The position numbers and the translations under genes are program-made. Shown piece after piece: positions 12,078 to 22,200 of a stretch of DNA of 64,000 bases. The stretch comes from Angiostrongylus vasorum (taxonomy: Eukaryota; Nematoda; Chromadorea; Rhabditida; Metastrongylidae): positions 496,001-560,000 of the forward strand of contig JADANN010000450.1 in assembly GCA_018806985.1 (NCBI GenBank), read 5' to 3'. Below the pieces are notes generated by a model. The model was not told the DNA's origin, did no database searches, and saw only the letters and a program-made list of their open reading frames with translations. Position 1 is the stretch's first letter; every line of letters begins with the position of its first letter.

Positions 12078-12918
12078 AGGATTTGGTCCCTGATCCCTTT
12101 ATCGTTAATTGAATGAGTGTTTGTTGTGTTTCCCCCGATTTGTTTACAACACCTTGCTATAGTGCTATATTTTGCTGTCGACTTGAACGACCTAGCAAAT
12201 ATAACAACCGCACTGATGATAACGTTGGAGAACAACTGCATGCAGTAGCGTGTCTCATGCCATCGGATACGTGGCTGTCGGTTCGCAGCCATAGAATTGT
12301 GTGTGACACAAGAGTGATTGGCAACGACACACACAGACGGATGAACGAAGCTAGCTTCTCCATGACCCTCTATCGACAATGGAATGAATGTTTATCGTGC
12401 TTCCGTCAATTTACTCACAATATTTTGCCGTAGAGTGTTATTTTTGCTGACACTCTATAAATGAACTAGCAAATCTGGCGACACCGCTGACAATGACGTT
12501 GGGAACAAGTGCACGCAATAGCGTCTGTCTCATGTCATCGGATGCATGGCTGTCGGTTCGCGGTCATGGAAATGTGGATGGCACAGGAGTGATTGGCAAT
12601 GACACGCACACAGACGGATGAACGAAGCTAGCCCCTTAATGCGATATGGACCGCAATCTCTTAATCGATAACAGAATGAGTGTTTGTTGACCTTCCGTAG
12701 ATTTATTCACGGCATTTTGCGGTAGAGCGCTATATCTTGTTGTCGGCTTGAACGAACTAACAAATCTGACAACCGCGCCGACGATGATGTTGGTGAACAA
12801 CTGCACGCAGTAGGGTCTCATGTCATCGAATGCGTGGTTGTCGGTTCGCGGTCATGGAAATGTGTGTGACACAGGAGTGATTGGCAACGACACACACAGA
12901 CGGATGAACGAAGCTAGC
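12078..12918. repeat. Three-copy tandem array, unit about 277-286 bp
   Basis: Three diverged units end at 12355, 12632 and 12918, each with the block GACGGATGAACGAAGCTAGC. Each unit also holds GAATGAGTGTTT-like sequence near its start, a GAACNA...CAAAT...GACAACCGC-like middle, GCATGCAGTAGCGT-like sequence, CTGTCGGTTCGC and GAGTGATTGGCAA. Near the unit end GTGTGTG faces CACACAC, a possible hairpin. No convincing protein; the 68-aa minus frame in unit 1 is broken in unit 2. Confidence 0.8.
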
Positions 12919-12919
12919 G

Positions 12920-15030
12920 AACCTGACACTCTGCCGCTCCGTATAAGACATCGCTGCATTGGATGATGACGATGGACGACATCCCTTCCCTCTAACTCTC
13001 CCTCATACAGGGTGAGCGGCATTCTCCCTGCGGCCACTGCACGATGTTATCGCCAAGCAATCTCGTTTCCTGATTCAAATTATGTGAACGAATTCTCTTC
13101 TAACTTACTCTTTCTTTGACATACTTTCTTTGCAATACAGATCATGAAAACAAAGCTAGCAGGGAGTGACTCAGTATTTTATGGAGGAGCAAGGTGCATC
13201 GCAGGTCCGAACTATTGGTCCATACTGTAACTGCCTCCACTGATTCCAGTACCTTCGGTGTCGTTTATAGATTGAGAATATGAACATGAGAGAGGTGATT
13301 TATTGCTTGTTAGTCAACGAACACTTATTTAATACTTTAGCGAAAAACTGTAACACGCTGAGAACAAGTAGAAGCTATAACGTAGTTTAATACTCCAAAA
13401 AATTTTCATAAAGAAATTGGCAATGGAGGCATTTCGATCACATATCGGTACATTTAATGATTATAGAAGGTGACGTTCATGTCACTGTAGCTGTAGCAAC
13501 CCTGTTAGTCTTCGTAGGCTCTATCGACGAAAACACTCCAATTTGGGAGTCTAGGGTTGGACAAGGAGTATAAAAATGAGCGTTTGGTCTGGAGATTTCC
13601 GAAACAGTAACTAGCCACATTTTTTCAAAACTTGTTCTATCGCTAGGGACCACTCATCTCCATAGTTTTAGTTAAAGTAGTACTAGAATTCTTTCTTACC
13701 CTGTCTCAGCTCTGACTCATTCCCAACAATTCACTCTTGTCACTTTCACTTCATTCTAAGAACTTGTCAATAGATTTCTAAAAATTCTTCCATTGGTTGA
13801 ATTTTCTATGCGAGCACCTATGTGACGTCGTCTTTAACTATTCTGCCTCTCAGGTAACCTGCCCTCTTTATCTCAAAAATCTGTTTTTCGCCTTTGCTGA
13901 GTGAACTTCGGAGCATCGTTTCTTCTCAAATGTTTAGGACAAAAATAGCGGTTTCATCTGATAAAGCGATGAAAAAAAGCACTGTTTTTGGCATATTCTT
14001 GTAAAGACCTGTCTCAGAATTAACATGAAAAACTTGCTTTGTATTTGAGCTAAACTTGTTTGAATAAACCTTTAAGAACGTTCACCACCGTCTCTACACA
14101 AATAATGTCTCAGTAGTGGCTGCCAATAATGTGATTTTTTAGACTGCAACATATGTGCTTTTCGATTTCAAGAATGGTTTATTTCCTGTCGCGGTAGGAT
14201 ATCTCATCGAATGTTTGACATCTGTCGCTGAAGTGTTGACTCTCTGGATTTCTTTGTCCAACCCTGAAAAAGATCTCTCGTAAGCGCTGCCAATTTCGTT
14301 TTCCTCACAATTCTTAGCAAGAGCGATATATTGGCAAAGCGAAGAGTAACTTGGAAACAAGATCTGGAATAAATTTTATCCGAAGCGTTCATGAATGCAT
14401 CAAACTTGCTCCATCGTCCTTGATCTGTTGGTATACTAATTGCAAAGTTCGCTATCGTCACAGCAATCTTTGTCTTCCTGGAAGGAGCTAAAGAACCAGT
14501 TAGAAAACCTTCACTCAATCCAAAAGAACCGACGATTGTCTGGGATGAAGATCTAGGAACTCTCTCTCTCCCTCTTTCTCTCTCTCTCTCTCTCACTCAT
14601 TTACGCTTACGTTACATTGAAAGAATGCGACAGACATTAACCTCTTCCATATTTGACGGTATCAAGATAATGAGACGCACATAGAAGAATCTGGGACTGA
14701 GTGGCATAGGAAGACGGGTCATCAAAGTGTGTAAGTATTCAAGCTTATAAGCGTTAAAGTTTAATAAGTTTAGCGAGCCCAGTAATAGTTCGCCACACCA
14801 CTCCTCTGTTGGAGTTACTGTAAAGTGCATTCCAGGCACATAGCATTTCATATCATTATATACAAGTCTTCTAAAACATGTTATTATTCCACACCGCTTT
14901 CGAATTCTTGTCAATAAGTTATTTTTTAAAAAGAATGGCACATCAGTAGATGTCGTCATCTATTTCCAACCCTTTTTCTTCCAGGATAGAGCATAACAAT
15001 ATTTCAGTAATTTAAAGGAATGTCTATTTC
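12920..15030. other. Gene-free stretch with a (TC)n tract
   Basis: No exon chain recognised. A pyrimidine (TC)n tract lies at 14560-14598 and produces the RERERERGRER frame on the minus strand, which is not a protein. Confidence 0.35.
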
Positions 15031-15282
15031 GAAACATTGTTATGGTCTGTGCTAGCTGATAATGATACCGACTTCTGCAGGATTGATTATCTGGAGAAAC
15101 ATGTTGTTACCACCGGACAACCACTTTTATCAACATCCATGGTGCTGTATAAAAGAGGAACGCCGAGTGAGTATGAATCATTCGAGAGATGCTTCAATGA
15201 TGAAAATCCGACTCGATACCAAAGCGAAGATGCGACATCGAGAAGACGAACAACTGTACACCATCGACTCGGATCATTGGTT

Positions 15283-15350
15283 CTGATGAAGAAAAAGATG
15301 TCGAAACATTAACCGAATAAAAATTGTTTATCAAGCTCGTGTAAGTTTTC
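15283..15350 (+). ncRNA. Decayed hammerhead-ribozyme-like motif, copy c (family A)
   Basis: CTGATGA (15283-15289) and GAAAC (15303-15307) are intact, but the stem II bases no longer pair well and the cleavage triplet is ATT. The flank ACCGAATAAAAATTG and ATCAAGCTCGTGT match copy b's flank. The 91-aa frame that runs into it is therefore repeat sequence. Confidence 0.4.
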
Positions 15351-15354
15351 CAAA

Positions 15355-16185
15355 GAAAGAACACATCTTTCTCCGTTCAATGTTATTTCGTTCCTGTTCT
15401 GATTACTTTTTAGTTGTTGCACCTTTCTTGCTAGTTCCTCATAGCCTCCAATAGTTTGTCGTTTTGTCGGCTATTGATACATCAAAGATAAACAGATGTA
15501 AATGCATACTATTTAGCTATAAGTCTGAACTCGAGATCTATCAAAGGGTCTACCATTACCGTTTTCTTTTCCGAAACACTGATGGAAATGTCACATTACC
15601 ATCCCAGCTCATTGTAAAGAAGTAACGCTTCCAGAAGATGGGGAAAGCACTATGTCCAAATGTTCAGATTTTGTCACGTTCCGGTAGGTGAACGGGAGTA
15701 TGAGTGCTACTTATCGTAGATGATGTTGGAGTGGAAGCTGAAAGCACGACGGTTTATCAGGGCGTCGTCTTTGTGTGGCGTACTGAGTGACATATCATTT
15801 GCAAGCGAATCGGCTGTCATTTACACGTATGTATCGTAGCTCCTTAGTCAATCATCTGTCATGAAAACCCCGACTGACTGACTGCTTAGTCGGCTTGTCG
15901 ACTTCACTCTCTCTCGACATGGTCAGACAGAGAGGAGTGTTGGCATGCCAAGGAGCTGTGCAGGTCGCCCAAGTGTCCCACGGCAACCGCTGACTCATTC
16001 CACAACTTCATCTACGCTTTACTAATTCGTAATACTAGTAATTTTATGGAAGATGGGCTTTTAAAGTCAATTATATCATGCTGTTGTCGTGAAACTTGTT
16101 ATTATCACTGTTAAAGCTGTTTTAACGTCGTCATTGTTGTTAATATCACTAACACGACTTCGCAAACCGACTAATTTAAGCTCAG
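15355..16185. other. Gene-free stretch
   Basis: No exon chain. Around 15880-15930 short inverted motifs occur (GACTGACTGACTGCTTAGTC), not developed into a recognisable element. Confidence 0.3.
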
Positions 16186-16189
16186 TGTG

Positions 16190-16350
16190 AATAAACAACG
16201 TACATTCTTTCATTGATGTATTGGGCTAACGCTCCCACATCTTCGTCTTCCTCAGAGCCGATGACCCGAGTTGATGTCTGGTGATGACGAAGACGTTGAT
16301 ACATTAACCGAATAAGGTTTCATTTATCAACCTCGTGTTATCTCATCTAC
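16190..16350. repeat. Inverted pair of decayed family A ribozyme repeats
   Basis: A minus copy (16224-16258: GGGCTAAC then CTTCGTCTTCCTCAGAGCCG) stands against a plus copy (16265-16345: GGTGATGACGAAGACGTTGA, ACATTAACCGAATAAG, ATCAACCTCGTGT). Both cores are damaged (GCTCC where GTTTC is expected; GATACATTA where GAAACGTTA is expected). Head-to-head or tail-to-tail pairing is common for Penelope-like terminal repeats. Confidence 0.5.
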
Positions 16351-17019
16351 AGCTATTAGTTCCGATTGAAAAATCACTCACTGTTCTGTAATCATCGAAA
16401 GCTTCACGTCAAAACATATCAGTTAACATTCTTTTTGTCTAACTAGTTTTTTTTCATGCTAGAGAGAAAATTTCTCATTCCTTATGTCAGGCTACTGACT
16501 GATGGTTTAGCGTGAAAAATCAGAGAAAGCAGAATACTTCCGCTGTTGTTTACCTTCTCTTCTCTGCACTGGAATCTTTTCTGTTTTGGAAACACCGCAC
16601 TGTAATTTTTTGGGTCGCAAATGAAGTCTGTATCATACCACCACCAAACTTCTTAGTAACGACGCATACTAATGGCTGCTAGAGTACTGGAGCACAATTC
16701 TTAAGTTATATCTCATATCTCTACAAAGGATGAAGCTGTTCTAATTCTATATTAAAATATTGCTCATTTTCAGATATCCTCATTCGATCTCTATTATCCA
16801 CTTTTTCATCAGTGTCGCCTTTTCGCCTACTCTCTTCGAGCTTTCTTGACAACGTAATCTTATTCCTAGATCGTTTTACATTTTCGTAAACACCTGTTCC
16901 GTGTACGTTACACGAAAGGCGCTGAACAGCATCCTCTGTAGCAACGTTTTTCGTTGTCCCTAAAATCAAGTCTCTCATCATTCGTCTGACGAGCATCCTC
17001 GTTTTCATCAATCTGATTA

Positions 17020-18080
17020 GTCAGGTTATACTTTCTTGAACACATGAATGGCTCGCCTACGCAAACAATCACAAGAGCAACAGCAAATTTTCATTTGCTT
17101 TATTTACTGCTCAGGTAAGATTCTTCTTACCAGGATTGTCAAGACAGCCTACGTTAGTTCTTTCCTAAATCGGAAGATTTTTTTTATCACCTACCGACTG
17201 TTGTTCCCCACAGGCAGTTGCTGTCTTTAGGAGAGATTTGCTACTTTGCAAATGAAGTTGCGCTGAATCCTGGCATTGGTTTGCTCTTAGCTGAGCTTCC
17301 GCATGGAAACATTGAACTCCGTCTTACGTTGAAATGTTATAGCGGAAGTATAAACCACAGTTGTGCATAGCATTTCGATACTCAGAAATATTCTCAGCAT
17401 TGATGAGGTGGCAAAATGTTAGGTGGGGCAATTAGGTTATAAATGATGTAAATTGTAAGTGGTGTCAAAACCGACTGAGCGGAAATTCGGAAAATGAGCA
17501 CCATTTCCATTAAACGAGACGTACTTTGATTCACGATACTAACTACATGAAGTTCATAGACTGAAAATACTATCTTTCTTTTACTCCTGAAATCAACTAA
17601 GGTCCCTTATAAAGGTTACTAAATCCTGCCCGACTGCTTGCTCCTTATTTGTTCACAATGTGTCATCTTTCGCCAAATGTCAACCTGACTATGGAGTGGC
17701 TTAACGTCATATGTCCACGAATGATGTGTACTATTCGGAATGCGTCAATCAATCCATTTGAAAGCTGTAACCAGTTTTTAGTACTTATCATCTCCACACA
17801 AGAAACAAGGAAGTACGAGAAACTCAGTGCACGGAATATCTTATAGCCGATACTAAGGTCTAACTTCAACTAACCGCATTCATGTTTGAGATTTTATAAA
17901 TTTAGCATTGTTTTGAGCATTTGAGTGTCATTTTCGCGTTACAGCTCTTTTCCTTCACTCTTCAACATTTCGTCATCACGTTCATTTTTGTCTTTCTATA
18001 TATAAAGTGAGTTCTCTTTACCTGGAAACATTTGCACTGCTTAAATTAGATAGAACATTACTGTGTTAATGTTCTTCTAA
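17020..18080. other. Gene-free AT-rich stretch
   Basis: No exon chain or known repeat seen. Frames at 17048 and 17649 lack support. Confidence 0.3.
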
Positions 18081-18119
18081 CACAATGGTAGGCATTGCGA
18101 CCATTATGACCAAAGCGCT

Positions 18120-18440
18120 GGTTCGACGTCGCACCGAGCACAGGAAGCTTCCCATCCCTCCAGGGTCAGGGAAATGGTACCAGACGTGTCTTGGAACAAT
18201 TCACTCCCTGCAATCCAGGTGGGAACGCTCTAGCTCGACAATCCCAGGACTCCAGGGAGAATTGACTCGACCAACATTCAATGAAATTCACAAAGAAGAC
18301 GATGACAATCTTCAAGCAGCATCCGAATTAACACATGAAAAGTTCTTAGCCTTCGTCGACGATGGATGTACGGGAACGAATCGAATGCAAGAAATGATGA
18401 GTTTCGCTCAGTAGATTTGAACACGGGTCATGTGCCTGAA
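18120..18440 (+). repeat. Repeat family D (plus)
   Basis: It begins with the SINE family 1 body (CTTCCCATCCCTCCAGGGTC, ATGGTACCAGACGTGTCTTG) and then changes to a second module: GAACGCTCTAGCTC, GGACTCCAGGGAGAATTG, ATTCAATGAAATTC, AATCTTCAAGCAGCA. The same composite is at 39740-40080. The 109-aa frame inside it is repeat sequence. Confidence 0.55.
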
Positions 18441-18453
18441 AAGCATTCTCTAA

Positions 18454-18590
18454 GACCCTCATGGAGTGGTAGTGAATGCGTTAGTCCCCGGAAAGCATAA
18501 TTGCCCGTTCGTTCCCCACCGCGGACACCTGCGTTCCGTAGTTTTGCAAATATCTCAGCATCATTTTGGTTGTGTTCTCTAAGTGTTTAA
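18454..18590 (+). repeat. SINE family 2 (plus)
   Basis: Head GGAGTGGTAGTGAATGCGTT, B box region GTTCGTTCCCCACCGCGG, body TTTTGCAAATATCTCAGCAT. It faces the next copy tail to tail. Confidence 0.55.
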
Positions 18591-18599
18591 TTGCAATAA

Positions 18600-18735
18600 T
18601 CACGAAATCGTTGTAATGCAATTACAATAATGCTGAGATATTTCCAAATCTCGGACCCAAGAATGGCTTGGAACCGGCGTTTACCTCTTCCTGGAGCTCA
18701 CGTGCTACTCACTGCACCACCGGGTTCTGGTGCAT
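18600..18735 (-). repeat. SINE family 2 (minus), tail-to-tail with the previous copy
   Basis: On the minus strand: GAACCCGGTGGTGCAGTGAG (A box region), CCGGTTCCAAGCCATTC (B box region), then GAAATATCTCAGCATT. The two copies form an inverted repeat of about 130 bp per arm. Confidence 0.5.
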
Positions 18736-18739
18736 CCAA

Positions 18740-19090
18740 CAATCATTACAGTGATCTGGAGGGCATATATCATCATTGAACCAAGTTAAGCTGAGGTTGC
18801 AGTCGAAAGGGTATCAATGCGAAATGCAATCTCTATGATGCTGAAATATTTGCAGCAATCAGACTATGTGCAAGCTTCATTGAAGTCTTGACGATGTCAG
18901 TATTTCAGCCATTATGCTGCTTTATTATGGATTATTAATTGTGATCTTGAGGTCTTTAATGGGTTAATGATGACGGTTAGGCATTTAGAATCAGATCGTC
19001 ACTAATAGTTTCCGTTGGCAGTCATCTCGCACCTCATCACACATGGTCTGACTAGTGTAACTTTCACATCATCTATCGTACGTCAAATTA
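18740..19090. other. F-box gene upstream region
   Basis: Contains a remnant of the long form of SINE family 2 (TTGAACCAAGTTAAGCTGAG at 18777-18796; GCTGAAATATTTGCAGCAAT at 18841-18860). No promoter element that I can name. Confidence 0.3.
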
Positions 19091-19273
19091 ACATGTCTGC
19101 GTTTGGCGACGGTAGTTATGGTAAAGATGGAGGTGATATTTTGTTACCTGAGTATGTTGTTTCCATTTTTGAAGCACCGGCCATAATGTTCTCATCTCTA
19201 CTTGGTACTTTCATGTATTGTGTTTAAAGAAATTTCTCTCATAAATCATCAATCGTTATTATCACTCTTTCAG

Positions 19274-22200
19274 ATGGACTTGTCACTTCTTCCTGAAGAA
19301 GTACTGGTGAATGTTCTCAGATTAACCACTCCAACTACGGTTATAGCCGCAAAAAGACTGAACAAAAAGCTGAACCGAATTGTCGAACGAAATCATCTCG
19401 GAAAACCCCGTGTTGATGATTTTAAGTACGTTTCCGATTTGTCTAAGATTTGAGACCATTAAATATTCGAGAAAAATAATAACCATTGTGATCGACACGT
19501 TTTATGCATGCGTACTTCAGTAGGTCCGAATCCTGCGCGCATAAAGAAGCAGGATCCTTTGGTGGCATCCTCAGCATCTGCTCCTATGTCATGATTTCAC
19601 AGTGATTTGAAGAGTTGTACTCGACGACTCCTCCGAAAATGAGCGCTATGATATCTCTTTTACTCTTACTTCACATTGCCTAGCGAAAATGTGTCGGTCC
19701 TTAAAGGTGGAGAGTTCTAAATACTCAGTATAGGTACTAAAAAAAGTGAATATCCTTGTAGGTTTAAAATCTTCATAGTGTGAAATCGGAAGGTTGTCTC
19801 ATATTTTGGAATGAGAATAAACTCTCTTTTACGTCAACTCCACATTGCCTAGCAAAAATGTGTTGCTCCTTAAAAGAGATGGTTTCTAGATCCTCAACAT
19901 ACGTATCGAGAGAAGTGAATACCTTTACAGATTTATAATCTCTAAGGTGTGGAAGTGGAAGTTAATCTCCTATTATTGAGTGGAAATAAGCTATGTTGCA
20001 GCGTCGAAATGCGAACTTACGTAGGAAGAACACGCCCAATTGGTAAACTTCAGCCGAAGAACTCGTCCGGAAAACTTCATCGACGAATAGTAGTGACTAT
20101 AAAGCGAAAGAATAAAAGCAGAAATGTAGTTGAAGAAGGAATCGAAGGACCCAGCAGCTACGGCGGCATCGACCTCATTGGTGAAGAAATGAAAAAGGTG
20201 ATAATCATTCAATTCAGAACAACTCCTTAATAATGTGCTGAAATATTTTGCGGTAGTGATCGCTGTTATATCAACACTGTGATATCGCCTGTATAAGCAC
20301 AAATAGAATCTTCATCCATTCCTTTCACGGGCTGCTCATTCTACCCGGTCAGGGACTCGAAAGTCATCATCCTTTTGGCACGAGGCCTTTGATTTCTACT
20401 AATCGTACAATATCATGTACTGCTCATAGAGGTCCACTGTAGCATACATTTACTCATATCTGAGATCCTGGTCGTACATGCCAAACCTCCGGTTCGGAGA
20501 TACTGCTACAGAGATATCGTCGCTCTTGCGGTTGCGCAGCAAACTTTTTGGATATCAGTAATGTACTGTAATGTTTTTAAATGTTCATCGGCATCTTCTC
20601 AAGGATTAAATTCTAGAACGAATTTGAGTGCTTTCGTTTGCCACTTTGTTCCAAAAGCCAAGAATTAAGGACTTATTTAGGTGCTTTTGCTCGACCGTCT
20701 TTCATTCGATGGTGTTACAGCCGATACCGAATTTTACAATATGCTAACAGCAAAATGGAACGACTTAAGGTTTGCAATGCTTTGTACTCAGTTCTAACAA
20801 CTCGAATTTGAAAATCGTTCGGAAAACCATTCGATCTCTTTTTCGAGCTTAGCTAAATCTGTCTACTTTCTAACCTCATTTGTCACCTTAGAGATCGATA
20901 TAATTCACTTTTACATAATAGCTGAATTCTTGCCTTACCGCCATTTTTCCCAATATTTAACGTTCTCTTAAGAATATTAACATCACGATGTACATTTTTA
21001 GTGCCTTGGAAACCAATGGGTTGTAAAACATTTGTTCAGGTGTGTTCGCAGCTTGTCGTTTACGTTATGTCGCCTAAAATTTTCTGAAGAGCAGATGTTA
21101 TCGCTGTTGACACGGACCGCATGTCATTCCCTCACCCTTGATTTCTGTCACTTTGAACATGACATCATCAGCGACAAGGTAAAACTTATAGGATTTCGAA
21201 CGTGGAAAGAAACAACTATATTCGAATGCCGACCCACGTGAACGAATCTCAAATCATCCTGAAAGCCTTGAAACTAAAATCGTTCATAAGAAGGTTAGAA
21301 ACAATGTCAACTACGGTGACGTTATGATTACTAGCAACTACAGTAATCATAAACCATTCCTGAGGATACATCTTGTAACAGTTCCCAGGATCGACTTTCT
21401 ATTAACCTCGGCATTGGAGAAATATGAATGCGTCGTTTTCTTGTTCAGCAATCGCGAGGTTGTTAAACAGCATACATTTACTTCCATAGAAAAACACAAT
21501 ACAATACAACAGTAGCTGACGTTTCGGCCGTACTGCCTTCTTCAGAGCAGCTTTTTTTACGTGCCTTCCAATGAGGAAGATTAGAACAACTGATTATAGT
21601 CGCATAAGGTTGATGACTGCCGTCATCAAGTGGCAGTCATCAACCTTATGCGACTATAATCAGCTGTTCTAATCTTCCTCATTGGAGATTGCTGACCAAG
21701 AAAACGACGCATTCCTGAGGAATTCTTTTTGTTTTCAAAACTTTCATCGAAAACACTGTTGTGAAAAAAAGTGAGAATGTTTGGTGCACTTTGCTTGGCA
21801 CTTTATAGAACATCGTGTTACAACTCTATCTCCCATGCGAAGAACCCGACAAAACTCAGATTTGTCTTCAGTCCTTAATCGAGAAACCGTTTTGTCACTC
21901 ACTGCCTAATCTGCACCACGGATCAAACGTATAAGCTTTTTGAGGATGACATATCATGACACATAATTAGTAAATTTCTATTCACCAAAATCTAGTTGTT
22001 CGAATGTCGAAGCTTCGTGCTCCCAATGTTGGAAATGAAAGACCGACAAAACGTAGCTTTTTCCTCAGCAAGTGGTTCGCAATATGATGTTTAATAATTA
22101 GAATTTAGTGCTATTCGCTTTATGCTTTACTTCTGGAGCTTTTTTCTGTGTGATGAGATTCTACTGAAACCATTCCTAGTTTTGAAAGAAATGGAATCTG

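Noticed and set aside
16721..17011. 96-aa charged minus frame
   Set aside because: Composition is protein-like at its end, but no start context, splice site or family was found, and the region is AT-rich.
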